DNA from: Bacillus sp. V59.32b
Lineage (GTDB): Bacteria; Bacillota; Bacilli; Bacillales; DSM-1321
Length of the DNA: 35,753 nucleotides
Reading direction: 5' to 3'
Assembly: GCF_003429085.1 (NCBI RefSeq)
Contig: NZ_QVTC01000062.1
Location: 1 to 35,753 of the forward strand
The position numbers and the translations under genes were made by a program. Position 1 is the first letter of the stretch. Each line of letters opens with the position of its first letter. The notes under the pieces were generated by a model. The model did no database searches. It saw nothing but the letters and a program-made list of their open reading frames with translations, and was not told the DNA's origin. Positions 24,434 through 33,372 of the stretch are shown here, piece by piece.

Positions 24434-25978
24434 TTATATTAGACCTTGGCGAATCGCCATAGCAATAGCGTGGGCCCGGTTTTGTGCATCCAGCTTTTTC
24501 ATTGTTTCAGAGATATAATCTCTTACTGTATATTTACTTAGAAACAACAGATCAGCTGCTTCATCGATTGTTTTCCCATCGGCCAGTAAACGCAGTATCT
24601 CTATTTCCCTATCTTTGAGTGATGTTTTTTTAGGGGATGACCACGTCTTTTCAAGATTGCTGGAATATTTGGACAGAATTTCACCGGCATGCTGGCCGAA
24701 TTTTGTGATTACAGATAGAACTGAATCGGATACCTCGAATGTATTTCCTTCCCCTTGATCCAAGAATACGCCGCCCCATATTTGGTTGTTGGAAGCACTG
24801 TAGATTGGGGCAAGGACGAGTGATTTTAATTCAAATTGTTTTACAAATTTCTCTGGCAGAATCACTTCCGCATTTGATACATAAATCGGCTGCACATGTG
24901 TCATCTTCTTTTTGATCGTAGGGAGATTGTTTAAGTTTTCATTAATTCTCCTAATATCATTCGTATTAATTTTATGGCCCATCACACCGATGCCGATCTC
25001 CTCACCATTTTCCGTTTCCGTGTAGTAAAATAAAGCAGCCCGTTTAAACGGCAAGTAATTTACGAAACCGTTTACAACTTTGTCTACGGCTTCCTCAAAA
25101 TTCCTCGCAAGCATAATCCATTCATCAAAAAGGATGAGTGAATCCTTCCATTCGTTAGTCATCTGCATATTTTGAAATACATCTTCATTTTGCTGCAAAA
25201 GCTGCAGAGACAGTGAAAAAAAGGGCTTTATATGCTCCCCATCGCTTTTATGGATGCAAAATAAATAAGTATCCGTGCCCGCGGTTAACGGAAAGACCTC
25301 CAGCTCGTTAACAGGAGTTGAGCAGTTAAGCAGACGGAGTATCGCATCGGATAGAAGCGTGAGTGATGGACCTTGCAGCGTCATGATCATATTTTTCCAT
25401 GTGTCATCTATGATAAGCTTTTGATGAGAAGTGAAGCTGACAATTCGGAAACCAATCTCATCGCTTACGATTTTAGCAGCCCAAAGGAAATGATTTTCTT
25501 TTTGTTGAAACAAATGCGAGACGAAATAATCTACATTTATCATTTCTGTTTTTGTCTTTGAAAGAAAAGATTGAACGGTTAATGAAAACAGATGTTGGAT
25601 GGATTGATGAACATGAAATTCAAACGTGTTATTTTTACCGATGACCTTGTGAATGGCATTTTCCAGCATGGTAAAAATCAAAATGAGCTTTTGAGAGTTG
25701 AATGGATGTTCGTTATGATTGGACCATTCCGCTTGCAACTGTCTGAAAACAGGATCGGCGTCATTTGTACAAATGCTCGGAAGATGCTTCCAAAATAATT
25801 CCGGAATAAGTTTAAGCTGTTCCCGGCCATTGGGTTCGGAGTCAATCAGCTGTTGATTTTGGTTGATGCGATAAAATACATAATCCCATTCCTTTTGAAT
25901 ATCGCCTTTATGGGTGTTTATGATGGAAGCGGCTTGCCGTATCAATTGATCCATTTGTTTTTTCATGGAAATGACCAC
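24434..25978 (-). CDS. GAF-domain LuxR-type transcriptional regulator
   Basis: A 514-residue regulator. The C-terminus (about 450-514) is a LuxR/NarL helix-turn-helix: LKDREIEILRLLADGKT, then LSKYTVRDYISETMKKLDA. The central part (about 285-430) looks like a GAF sensor domain (FKRAALFYYTETENGEEIG, LVLAPIYSASNNQIWGGVFLDQG). The first 250 residues are helical and unrecognised. No receiver domain or signal peptide is present, so it probably senses a small molecule directly. GTG 25978 is chosen by distance to AAAGGAGG; ATG 25966 is an alternative. It faces the end of the oxidase/dehydrogenase operon, and a local regulatory role is inferred. Confidence 0.85.
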   Translation of the reverse strand: MVISMKKQMDQLIRQAASIINTHKGDIQKEWDYVFYRINQNQQLIDSEPNGREQLKLIPELFWKHLPSICTNDADPVFRQLQAEWSNHNEHPFNSQKLILIFTMLENAIHKVIGKNNTFEFHVHQSIQHLFSLTVQSFLSKTKTEMINVDYFVSHLFQQKENHFLWAAKIVSDEIGFRIVSFTSHQKLIIDDTWKNMIMTLQGPSLTLLSDAILRLLNCSTPVNELEVFPLTAGTDTYLFCIHKSDGEHIKPFFSLSLQLLQQNEDVFQNMQMTNEWKDSLILFDEWIMLARNFEEAVDKVVNGFVNYLPFKRAALFYYTETENGEEIGIGVMGHKINTNDIRRINENLNNLPTIKKKMTHVQPIYVSNAEVILPEKFVKQFELKSLVLAPIYSASNNQIWGGVFLDQGEGNTFEVSDSVLSVITKFGQHAGEILSKYSSNLEKTWSSPKKTSLKDREIEILRLLADGKTIDEAADLLFLSKYTVRDYISETMKKLDAQNRAHAIAMAIRQGLI

Positions 25979-26157
25979 ACGATACCATCCTCCTTTAATA
26001 CATCATTAAACGTATATTCAGAATTTTCCATTATTAATAAGCATAGTACCAGGATATTATCCCGTCAAGTAATATGGTGGAGTGAGGTGATTCTTGTTTC
26101 AAGTTTGATATTATAGTAAAATTCTTATGATATACGTTTGAAATGAGGGGATTCGGG

Positions 26158-26589
26158 ATGCCTACACCGAGTATGGAAGATTACATAGAACAAATATATT
26201 TACTAATAGAAGAAAAAGGGTATGCGCGTGTTTCCGATATTGCGGAAAACCTGTCCGTACATCCATCCTCTGTGACGAAAATGGTTCAAAAGCTTGATCA
26301 GGAAAAGTACTTAGTCTATGAAAAATACCGCGGTCTCGTATTGACCCCAAACGGAAAAAAGATCGGCAAACGGCTTGTATACCGGCACGATTTACTGGAG
26401 CAGATGTTACGGTTAATCGGGGTGAAGGAAGAAAATATATACCAGGATGTTGAAGGAATTGAACATCATTTAAGCTGGGACGCCATTGATAGAATAGGCG
26501 ATCTCGTGCAGTTTTTTGAAGAATCCCCGAAAAGGGTGGAAGAGTTAAGAGCGATCCAAAAAATGAATGAAACCGAAGAGGAAGAATAA
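26158..26589 (+). CDS. mntR: Manganese transport repressor MntR
   Basis: DtxR-family, Mn(II)-activated repressor of manganese uptake. The sequence is close to B. subtilis MntR over its full 143 residues, with the metal ligands Asp8, Glu11, His77, Glu99, Glu102 and His103 all in place. The winged helix spans residues 20-65 ([24 protein letters not shown]). ATG 26158 with GAGGGGA is used rather than ATG 26143, which would add five residues and contain the ribosome site. A terminator follows directly. Confidence 0.97.
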   Translation: MPTPSMEDYIEQIYLLIEEKGYARVSDIAENLSVHPSSVTKMVQKLDQEKYLVYEKYRGLVLTPNGKKIGKRLVYRHDLLEQMLRLIGVKEENIYQDVEGIEHHLSWDAIDRIGDLVQFFEESPKRVEELRAIQKMNETEEEE

Positions 26590-26612
26590 GCCGAGAAAAC
26601 CGGCTTATTTTT
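26585..26612 (+). terminator. Terminator after mntR
   Basis: AATAAGCCG pairs with CGGCTTATT around GAGAAAAC, followed by TTT; the mntR stop lies in the stem. Confidence 0.85.
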
Positions 26613-26637
26613 GGCTGAAAGGAAAGGAGAGGTGGCA

Positions 26638-27351
26638 ATGAATAGAGACGGCTGGCATCAAGAGGCCGAAAGAAAATGGGATTCTTTCGCCGGCAAGTGG
26701 GCCAGTAATTCGCGTGAGATGTGGGACAAAGGAAGCCGTAAGAAAATCATTCCGTTTTTTTCTAAGTATGTTCCCGAAGGTGGGAAAGTAAGTGATCTCG
26801 GATGTGGTGACGGATACGGTTCACTGATGCTTGCCAAAAGCGGTTACGAAGTCATCGGACTGGATATTTCCAGTGAAATGATAGAAGCGGCCAATCTAAG
26901 AGCCGCTGACAACAGCCATTTATCCTTCATCCGGGGAGACCTCGCTAAACTGCCTTTCCCGAATGAAGAGTTTGATGGAGTGATGGCCATCAATTCTATA
27001 GAATGGACAGAGTCTCCGCTTCAAGCTTTGAGCGAAATCAAAAGAATTGTAAAGCCAGAAGGATACGCCTGCTTCGGTATTCTGGGACCGACCGCCGCAC
27101 CAAGAATAAATAACAGTTACCAAAGATTGTATGGTGAAAAGGTCATCATCAATTCGATGCAGTCATGGGAGTTTGAACAGCTTGCGATAGAAAATGGCTG
27201 GGAACTGGTTGCCGATACCGGCGTAGAAAAACGAGGCGTCGATGTTGATAAACTTGCCGACCTATCGAAGGAATTGCGTCAGGCTGTATCATTTATGTGG
27301 TTGTTTATTTTTAAGAAAACCGTAGCGAACGAGCAATTTAATCAGAGCTAA
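26638..27351 (+). CDS. Class I SAM-dependent methyltransferase
   Basis: A 237-residue protein with a Rossmann-type methyltransferase core: motif I VSDLGCGDGYGS near residue 55, acidic loop VIGLDIS near 77, a further acidic GDLAKLPFPNEEFDGV near 103, and the post-motif SEIKRIVKPEGYACFGI near 140. This resembles ubiE/methyltransferase type 11 enzymes; the methyl acceptor is unknown. ATG 26638 follows AAAGGAGAGG. The reading frame opens at TTG 26611, but the ribosome site lies downstream of it. It sits alone between two terminators. Confidence 0.88.
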   Translation: MNRDGWHQEAERKWDSFAGKWASNSREMWDKGSRKKIIPFFSKYVPEGGKVSDLGCGDGYGSLMLAKSGYEVIGLDISSEMIEAANLRAADNSHLSFIRGDLAKLPFPNEEFDGVMAINSIEWTESPLQALSEIKRIVKPEGYACFGILGPTAAPRINNSYQRLYGEKVIINSMQSWEFEQLAIENGWELVADTGVEKRGVDVDKLADLSKELRQAVSFMWLFIFKKTVANEQFNQS

Positions 27352-27356
27352 TACAA

Positions 27357-27396
27357 AAAACATCCCTGCCGATTCAATCATTGGCGGGGATGTTTT
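27357..27396 (+). terminator. Terminator after the methyltransferase gene
   Basis: AAAACATCCCTGCC (27357-27370) pairs with GGCGGGGATGTTTT (27383-27396), one wobble pair. Confidence 0.85.
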
Positions 27397-27450
27397 GCTC
27401 GATGATCCGGATTTGTGCTCGATAGATTTATTGTTAAAATACTTTGGAAG

Positions 27451-27546
27451 ATGTCTAGCTACGACGTACAGGACGTACAAGTGCCGACGTAGACATACGT
27501 AGCGGTCTTCGTCGTTCTTCCTTACTTGCAGGGCGCTTTCGCTTTT
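27451..27546 (-). repeat. Hairpin-rich intergenic repeat, compact copy
   Basis: Its reverse complement starts GAAAAGCGAAAGCGCCCTGC and ends TAGCTAGACAT, matching parts of the cluster at 35320-35753 (GAAAAGCGCAAGCGCCCTGC at 35457 onward; ATGTCTAGCTTCGACG at 35323 onward). It contains a stem CGACG (27485-27489)/CGTCG (27510-27514) and a small hairpin GTAC-AGGAC-GTAC at 27466-27478. It lies directly downstream of metA. Confidence 0.75.
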
Positions 27547-27554
27547 CGATCAGA

Positions 27555-28463
27555 TCAATCCCATTCATATGGTGTTTCCTGATATACATAATAATTGAGC
27601 CAATTAGAGAATAGTAAGCTTGCATGGCTTTTCCAGCGATAAACTGGTTTTTTATCCGGATCATCATCAGGAAAATAGTTTTCCGGTAACTGGATAGGCA
27701 CTCCCTTTTGAAGATCGCGATAGTATTCAACGGAAAGTGTATCCACATCATATTCAGGATGGCCGGTAACCATGATTTGTTTGCCGTCTTTTGATGATAA
27801 TAGAAATATCCCTGCCTGTGGAGATTTAGACACAATCAGCAGGTTGTCATGGTTTTCAAGCTTCCCGATGTCGATGTCGGTATGCCTTGAATGCGGAGCC
27901 AGAAAGGTTTCATCAAAGCCCCTTACAAGCTTGGTGTTCGGCAGAAGGACGTCATGCTCGAAAATGCCAAAGCATTTTTGCGGAAGCGCGTGTTTACCTA
28001 TGCCAAAATGATGGAACAACGCCGCCTGGGCCCCCCAGCATAAGTGTAAAGTTGATGTCACATTCCCTTTTGTCCAGTCCATGATCTCTTTCAGTTCATT
28101 CCAGTAGTCCACTTCTTCGAACTCCAGCTTTTCAACCGGGGCACCGGTGATGACCATGCCATCGAATTTCTTATCCTTCACATTCGTAAATGTATTATAA
28201 AATTGATCCAAATGCAGCCTGCTCGTATTCTTTGATTCATGGGAGGATAACCGCATAAAAGAAATATTCACCTGGATCGGTGTATTTCCCAAAAAGCGGA
28301 GGATTTGAGCCTCTGCTTTTTCTTTTTCAGGCATTAAATTTAAGATTATGATATTTAAAGGACGAATATCCTGCTTGCTTGCGCGTTCTTCATCCATCAC
28401 GAAAATATTTTCGTTTTCCAATATTTCTTTTGCAGGCAGCTGACTCGGTATTTTAATCGGCAT
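27555..28463 (-). CDS. metA: Homoserine O-acetyltransferase (MetA family)
   Basis: First enzyme of methionine synthesis, acylating homoserine. Catalytic Cys142 lies in [11 protein letters not shown], and the His/Glu pair is in TGHPEYD near residue 235. Glu111 (GAPVEKLEF) is the residue that in B. cereus MetA selects acetyl-CoA over succinyl-CoA, so acetyl transfer is predicted. Length 302 is typical. ATG 28463 is preceded by AGGGGG. The 160-base leader shared with fhs holds no recognisable S-box (SAM) riboswitch; instead there is a small hairpin GTGCG/CGCAC at 28522-28535. Confidence 0.95.
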   Translation of the reverse strand: MPIKIPSQLPAKEILENENIFVMDEERASKQDIRPLNIIILNLMPEKEKAEAQILRFLGNTPIQVNISFMRLSSHESKNTSRLHLDQFYNTFTNVKDKKFDGMVITGAPVEKLEFEEVDYWNELKEIMDWTKGNVTSTLHLCWGAQAALFHHFGIGKHALPQKCFGIFEHDVLLPNTKLVRGFDETFLAPHSRHTDIDIGKLENHDNLLIVSKSPQAGIFLLSSKDGKQIMVTGHPEYDVDTLSVEYYRDLQKGVPIQLPENYFPDDDPDKKPVYRWKSHASLLFSNWLNYYVYQETPYEWD

Positions 28464-28625
28464 GTATATACCCCCTGTTCCGAAAATTCAAAATTGCATT
28501 ATGTCCATTATATATAAATTAGTGCGCTACCGCACCCATTTAGAAAAAATATTGGTATTTCCTTTTAGAATCAGCGTAAAGTGATAAAATGTTAATAGTT
28601 TAGTCGAGAGGCGGAGAAATGGTCA

Positions 28626-30314
28626 ATGAAGTCAAAGACAGTTTTCAAGAGCGACATTGAAATCGCTCTGAGTTCCGAAATGAAAAACATCCAGAAAATA
28701 GCAGCAGAAATCGGGATTGGTGAAGAAGAAATCGAGCTGTATGGAAAATATAAAGCAAAGCTTTCTTTTGATATGCTGAAGAAGCTTAAGACGAAAGATG
28801 ACGGTAAACTCATATTGGTCACCTCGATAAATCCGACAAAAGCGGGTGAAGGAAAGTCTACCGTGACCGTAGGGCTTGGGGATGCTTTAAATAAAATCGG
28901 CAAGAAAGCGATGATCGCTATGCGTGAACCTTCGCTTGGACCTGTTATGGGATTGAAAGGTGGAGCGACTGGAGGAGGGTATGCCCAAGTCCTCCCAATG
29001 GATGAAATCAATTTGCATTTCACTGGCGACATCCACGCGATCACGGCTGCCAATAATGCGTTAGCCGCGTTGATTGACAACCATCTGCAGCAAGGAAACG
29101 ATCTAAAAATTGATCCGCGCAGAATCGTCTGGAAACGAGTGCTCGATATGAACGACCGTGCTCTTAGAAATGTAGTCGTCGGCTTGGGAGGCCCCGCGCA
29201 TGGAACCCCGAGAGAAGATGGGTTCGATATTACTGTCGCCTCAGAAATCATGGCTATTCTATGTCTGGCAGATGATTTGGCGGATTTGAAGGTTCGCTTG
29301 GCAAAAATTGTGATCGCTTATGATTACGTGCAAAACCCGGTGACTGTCGGGGATTTGCAGGTAGAGGGTGCATTGACACTGTTGCTGAAGGATGCGATAA
29401 AGCCAAATCTTGTCCAGACGATCGAGCATACACCAGCCCTAATACACGGGGGCCCCTTCGCAAACATTGCCCATGGCTGCAACAGTGTAATCGCGACCAA
29501 GGCGGCTTTAAAGCTTGCTGATTATGTCGTCACTGAGGCTGGTTTTGGAGCGGACCTCGGCGCAGAGAAATTTTTGCATATCAAGGCAAGGAGTGCCGAG
29601 ATTAAACCCGAAGCGGTCGTGATTGTAGCGACGCTTAGAGCTTTGAAAATGCACGGAGGGTTAAACAAAGAAGAGCTGGTCAATGAGGATTTATCCTCGC
29701 TTCAAAATGGTTTTGAAAATTTAAAGAAGCATGTTGAGACAATCAATGAATTCGGTTTGCCTTTTGTCGTAGCCTTAAATCGCTTCAGCACTGATAGCAG
29801 CCCGGAAATCCTGCTGTTTGAAAAGCTATGTAAAGAGAGCGGTATTCCTTTTGCGATGACAGAGGTTTGGGAAAAAGGCGGAAATGGCGGAGTCGAACTG
29901 GCAAACACACTGCTCGGTGTGATTAAAAATAATCAAAAAACCTTTAAACCGCTATATAGCCTTTCAGATACTTTGGAACAAAAGATCAGGACGGTCGCGC
30001 AGAAGGTTTATGGCGCTACCGATGTGGAGTTCAGTTTGGAAGCAACAAAACAAATGCTTCAATTTGAGAAAGAAGGCTGGTCCGATTTGCCTGTCTGCAT
30101 GGCGAAAACGCAGTATTCCCTTTCAGATAATCCGCTCAAGCTTGGACGCCCTAAAAATTTCGTCATAACGGTTCGTTCTTTAAAACCGTCGATTGGCGCT
30201 GGTTTCATCGTCGCCTTGACCGGAGACATCATGACCATGCCAGGCCTGCCGAAAAAGCCGGCTGCGATGAATATGAATGTGGATGATTCCGGAAATGCAC
30301 TTGGGCTCTTTTAA
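28626..30314 (+). CDS. fhs: Formate-tetrahydrofolate ligase
   Basis: ATP-dependent synthesis of 10-formyl-tetrahydrofolate from formate for purine and fMet synthesis. At 562 residues it is full length. The nucleotide loop TKAGEGKST (71-79) is preceded by TSINP (TPTPAGEGKT-type in most relatives), and conserved blocks [20 protein letters not shown] (98-117), [13 protein letters not shown] near 310 and PGLPKKPAA near 545 are present. ATG 28626 follows GGAGA. It is divergent from metA, pairing one-carbon metabolism with methionine synthesis. The absence of this gene in B. subtilis 168 (from memory) marks a difference from that genome. Confidence 0.96.
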   Translation: MKSKTVFKSDIEIALSSEMKNIQKIAAEIGIGEEEIELYGKYKAKLSFDMLKKLKTKDDGKLILVTSINPTKAGEGKSTVTVGLGDALNKIGKKAMIAMREPSLGPVMGLKGGATGGGYAQVLPMDEINLHFTGDIHAITAANNALAALIDNHLQQGNDLKIDPRRIVWKRVLDMNDRALRNVVVGLGGPAHGTPREDGFDITVASEIMAILCLADDLADLKVRLAKIVIAYDYVQNPVTVGDLQVEGALTLLLKDAIKPNLVQTIEHTPALIHGGPFANIAHGCNSVIATKAALKLADYVVTEAGFGADLGAEKFLHIKARSAEIKPEAVVIVATLRALKMHGGLNKEELVNEDLSSLQNGFENLKKHVETINEFGLPFVVALNRFSTDSSPEILLFEKLCKESGIPFAMTEVWEKGGNGGVELANTLLGVIKNNQKTFKPLYSLSDTLEQKIRTVAQKVYGATDVEFSLEATKQMLQFEKEGWSDLPVCMAKTQYSLSDNPLKLGRPKNFVITVRSLKPSIGAGFIVALTGDIMTMPGLPKKPAAMNMNVDDSGNALGLF

Positions 30315-30353
30315 GCGCTAAACGGTAATTTTTTTAGAAGAGGTGAAACGGCC

Positions 30354-30887
30354 ATGTTTGATCCGACCGCATTTGAAAACATGAAAGTCGTATTGGAGGG
30401 CGCGATCTACGATAAAGAATTAGACGGCAAAGCCACTGTTACAAACAGAAAGGATCTTGTAAATCTTTCTACGCTCTCCAGACAATATGAAATTGAAATC
30501 AGTCTTCCAGATCATCTTACCTGTAGGTCTAGCATTCTTCTGGAGGCTACTATAGAAAACCTGGCATCCGAGCTTCTGGAAAGGGAATCGGATTCGCAAT
30601 CAGGAAGTGCGGTGACTGTCCGTTTCACATGGCCCTGTCGAATGGACGAAAAGGAAGCGGTACAATTGATTGGTTCTCTCGAAACCATTTGGGGTAAAGA
30701 AAGAATTATAGACGTAAGCAGTACTGTGCAATATTCGAAAGCCGGCGGAAGCCATGCCTCGTATACCGTTGCTTCCGTTTCCTTCGGCAGGCTAGTGAAA
30801 GAAGAGCAAATGGACGATTTGCTGATGATGACAGACTACATGGTAGATTCATTGGAGATGCTTGAAAGTCTAAATGGAGAGTTTTAA
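30354..30887 (+). CDS. Hypothetical protein downstream of fhs
   Basis: A 177-residue soluble acidic protein I cannot place. ATG 30354 follows AGAGGTGA, and it lies 39 bases after fhs, so co-transcription is likely. The pattern alternates beta-like and helical segments: MKVVLEGAIYDKELDG near residue 10, IENLASELLERESDSQ near 65, VTVRFTWPCRMDEKEAV near 87, ASYTVASVSFGRLVKEEQMDDLLMMTDYMV near 137-166. No signal peptide or membrane segment. Function unknown. Confidence 0.75.
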   Translation: MFDPTAFENMKVVLEGAIYDKELDGKATVTNRKDLVNLSTLSRQYEIEISLPDHLTCRSSILLEATIENLASELLERESDSQSGSAVTVRFTWPCRMDEKEAVQLIGSLETIWGKERIIDVSSTVQYSKAGGSHASYTVASVSFGRLVKEEQMDDLLMMTDYMVDSLEMLESLNGEF

Positions 30888-30889
30888 AA

Positions 30890-30919
30890 TTGCTTTCACA
30901 TCCATGTAAAGGGTAATAT
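30890..30919 (+). promoter_or_regulatory. Candidate promoter of bsaA
   Basis: TTGCTT (30890-30895), an 18-base spacer and TAATAT (30914-30919) lie just ahead of the peroxidase gene; the match is moderate. Confidence 0.45.
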
Positions 30920-30952
30920 AACGATACAAAACAATGGGGAGTGAAATAAGCG

Positions 30953-31429
30953 ATGTCTGTTTATGAATTTGAGGCAAAAAAGATAGACGGTGAAGAAATA
31001 CCATTGAGTCAATATAAAGATGAAGTACTTCTGATTGTAAACACAGCGAGCAAATGCGGCTTAACTCCTCAATATGAAGAGCTCCAAAACCTTTATGAAA
31101 ATAATAAAGACAAAGGGTTTACCGTGTTGGGATTTCCGTGTAATCAATTTCTCGCCCAGGAACCCGGTGACGAGCTTGAAATCGACTCGTTTTGCAAGCT
31201 GAACTATGGTGTAACGTTCCCCATGTTTGCGAAGGTCGATGTGAACGGAAAGGATGCCCATCCACTGTTTAACTATCTGACCGAAAACGCCCCGGGAGTG
31301 ATGGGTTCAAAAGCAGTAAAGTGGAACTTCACGAAATTTTTGATTGATCGCAAGGGAAACGTCGTAGAAAGATATGCACCACAAACCAAACCGCTTGAAA
31401 TCGAAAGCGATATAAAGAAGTTGCTTTAA
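30953..31429 (+). CDS. bsaA: Thioredoxin-type glutathione peroxidase homologue BsaA
   Basis: A 158-residue peroxidase of the cysteine GPx family that reduces hydroperoxides, probably with thioredoxin or bacillithiol as reductant since bacilli lack glutathione. Peroxidatic Cys35 (ASKCGLTPQY), Gln65 (FPCNQF), Trp124-Asn125 (KWNFTKFL) and a second cysteine, Cys81 (SFCKLNYG), able to act as resolving thiol, are present. It uses Cys, not selenocysteine. ATG 30953 follows GGGGAGTG. A strong terminator ends the gene. Confidence 0.95.
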   Translation: MSVYEFEAKKIDGEEIPLSQYKDEVLLIVNTASKCGLTPQYEELQNLYENNKDKGFTVLGFPCNQFLAQEPGDELEIDSFCKLNYGVTFPMFAKVDVNGKDAHPLFNYLTENAPGVMGSKAVKWNFTKFLIDRKGNVVERYAPQTKPLEIESDIKKLL

Positions 31430-31434
31430 CAGCT

Positions 31435-31470
31435 GGTCTCCTTCCTGATTAAACGGAAGGAGACCTCTTT
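31435..31470 (+). terminator. Terminator after bsaA
   Basis: GGTCTCCTTCC pairs perfectly with GGAAGGAGACC across a nine-base loop, followed by TCTTTA. Confidence 0.88.
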
Positions 31471-31653
31471 ATTTGGCAGAATCGATACTTTTTTACAAAA
31501 AAACAAAATCCGTTCCAAAATTCTAAAACTTGCATGATTACCGCAACCATGGATGTAAAATTCAAACTCTTATATGGTTCATTTTTTTCAAGTAAAGGAA
31601 TACAAATGCCTTACATCGAAATATAATGAAATCAGGATTAGGGAGGGATGCGC

Positions 31654-32505
31654 ATGCGACAAAAAATAGCATGGATCACCGACAGCACTGGTTTTCTTGA
31701 TGAGGACCTCAAAAAAAATCCCGATGTTTACGTCGTTCCGATGGTCGTGATTATAAACGGTAAAGAATATCAAGACGGCAAAAATATAATGCCTGAAGAG
31801 TTATTTAAGCTGATGAAGGAAAAAAAGATAGTCCCGACAACATCACAGCCATCTGTCGGCACCTTTCTGGAACTGTATCAGAAACTGGCGCGTGATTATG
31901 ACCGTATTATTTCGGTTCATGTTTCAAGCAGGCTGAGCGGAACGGTTGCGTCAAGCATACAGGCAGCTGATATGGTGTCCATTCCTGTCCATGTATTCGA
32001 CTCTTTGCTCATATCCTTCCCGATGACCATTCTACTAAAAAAGATCATGAGTGATATTGAAAATGGTTGCACGGTATCGGAAGCTTTTAATAGAGCGGAA
32101 AGTTACCGAGACGGCAATCAAACCTATGTGATGATTGGCAGCCTTGAACAGCTGCATCGGAGCGGCAGGCTGTCGGGCACCCAATATTTACTGGGGAGCG
32201 TTCTGAATGTTAAACCGGTCGTAACCATTGAAAACGGAGCCTTGGAAATAAAAACGAAAGTCAGGAGTGAAAAGAGGGCCGAACGATTACTCATCGATCA
32301 TTTCTCGGTGTCATGCATAAAAGGAACGGTAAAGGAATGCTGCATTTTGTACGGATCCTCGCCTCAACAGGCAGACGGCTTGAAAAAAACAATCCTTGAA
32401 ACCAATCCAGATCTGAACCTTCACATCTATCCATTGGGCACTGCAATCGGTGTCCATGCAGGAGACCGCACGATTGGCCTAAGCTGGTTTCAAGATAATG
32501 AATAA
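31654..32505 (+). CDS. DegV family fatty-acid-binding protein
   Basis: A 283-residue DegV/FakB-like protein that binds one fatty acid; FakB members present it to the kinase FakA. Characteristic motifs are ITDSTGFL (residues 7-14), PTTSQPSVGTFLELY near 62, VHVSSRLSGTVASS near 89-102, IGSLEQLHRSGRLSG near 155, and the C-terminal GTAIGVHAGDRTIGLSW. ATG 31654 is chosen because GGGAGG (31641-31646) is at the right distance; ATG 31648 is too close. TATAAT at 31622-31627 may be the -10. The gene stands alone and is followed by two terminator-like hairpins. Confidence 0.93.
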   Translation: MRQKIAWITDSTGFLDEDLKKNPDVYVVPMVVIINGKEYQDGKNIMPEELFKLMKEKKIVPTTSQPSVGTFLELYQKLARDYDRIISVHVSSRLSGTVASSIQAADMVSIPVHVFDSLLISFPMTILLKKIMSDIENGCTVSEAFNRAESYRDGNQTYVMIGSLEQLHRSGRLSGTQYLLGSVLNVKPVVTIENGALEIKTKVRSEKRAERLLIDHFSVSCIKGTVKECCILYGSSPQQADGLKKTILETNPDLNLHIYPLGTAIGVHAGDRTIGLSWFQDNE

Positions 32506-32511
32506 CAGCAA

Positions 32512-32563
32512 AAAAGAGGATGGCTTACGAGGATTTTTTCCACCTGTTAAGCCATCCTCTTTG
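32512..32563 (+). terminator. Long-loop terminator after the degV-type gene
   Basis: AAGAGGATGGCTTA (32514-32527) pairs with TAAGCCATCCTCTT (32548-32561), all 14 positions, around a 20-base loop. Confidence 0.82.
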
Positions 32564-32570
32564 TTAGCAG

Positions 32571-32597
32571 AAAGGAAAGGATAAACTTTCCTTTTTA
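32571..32597 (+). terminator. Second terminator-like hairpin
   Basis: AAAGGAAAG (32571-32579) pairs with CTTTCCTTT (32586-32594) and is followed by TT. It is nine base pairs but AT-rich, placed just after the first terminator. Confidence 0.6.
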
Positions 32598-32649
32598 ACT
32601 ACGTCTAATCTCCGCCTTACGGCTCGTCAATCGACGAGTTTTCTTTATT
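32597..32649 (+). repeat. Terminator-like intergenic repeat, copy 2
   Basis: It shares an identical 25-base core with 5287-5311. Here the stem is perfect: CTCGTC-AATC-GACGAG followed by TTTTCTTTATT, so this copy could work as a terminator. The upstream part (AACTACG..CGCCTTAC) is also related to copy 1. Confidence 0.7.
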
Positions 32650-32727
32650 TCTGTTTATCAACCCAATTTCCTTTTCATTGATCATACTCATGATAAAATA
32701 GTAGCGATACCCCAAAAGGAGAATGAT

Positions 32728-33372
32728 ATGAATCAATCTTATATACAGAAGGCTGAGGAGTTCGTAAAAAACCAGCTTGGCAATGATGCGAGCGGCCATG
32801 ACTGGTTTCATATTGATCGGGTACGAAAGCTTTCTTTGCACATCGCTCATACGGAAAATTCCGGGGATTTATTCGTCGTCGAAATGGCGGCGCTTTTGCA
32901 TGATATTCCCGATGGTAAGTTACATGAAAATGAAGAGGCCGGTTTGGATATTCTCATGAACTGGTTCAAAGAGATAAAATTGTCTGAAGATCGGGAAAAA
33001 GCGATTACTAAGATTATTTCCACGATTTCCTTCAGTGCAGGAATTTCCGAGCTTCCGTCGATTGAAGCAAAGATTGTGCAGGATGCGGACCGCCTTGACG
33101 CGATAGGAGCGATCGGAATCGCGAGGACCTTTGCTTACGGTGGTAAAAAGGGACAGCCAATGTATGATCCTTCCATTGAAGTCAGGGAGAATATGACGAA
33201 ACAGGAATACCGTTCAGGCAATAGTACTTCCGTTCATCATTTTTACGAGAAGCTGTTATTATTAAAAGATATGCTGCATACCGGCACGGCAAAAAAGATC
33301 GCAGCCGAACGCCATGATTTTATGAATCGTTTTTTACAGCAATTTTATGAAGAATGGGATGTTAGATTATGA
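32728..33372 (+). CDS. ypgQ: HD-domain phosphohydrolase YpgQ
   Basis: A 214-residue HD superfamily metal-dependent phosphohydrolase. The ligand set is visible: His28 (DWFHIDRV), His58-Asp59 (ALLHDIPDG) and Asp119 (IVQDADRLDAIGAIG). B. subtilis YpgQ was described as a Mn-dependent nucleotide pyrophosphohydrolase. ATG 32728 follows AAAAGGAG. The stop overlaps the start of the ABC-F gene by four bases (ATGA), so the two are coupled. The location near bsaA and metA matches B. subtilis. Confidence 0.92.
   Translation: MNQSYIQKAEEFVKNQLGNDASGHDWFHIDRVRKLSLHIAHTENSGDLFVVEMAALLHDIPDGKLHENEEAGLDILMNWFKEIKLSEDREKAITKIISTISFSAGISELPSIEAKIVQDADRLDAIGAIGIARTFAYGGKKGQPMYDPSIEVRENMTKQEYRSGNSTSVHHFYEKLLLLKDMLHTGTAKKIAAERHDFMNRFLQQFYEEWDVRL

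Noticed and set aside
27455-27835. 126-codon minus-strand frame overlapping metA
   Set aside because: It is in a shifted frame of metA and runs into the intergenic repeat; metA is full length with catalytic residues.
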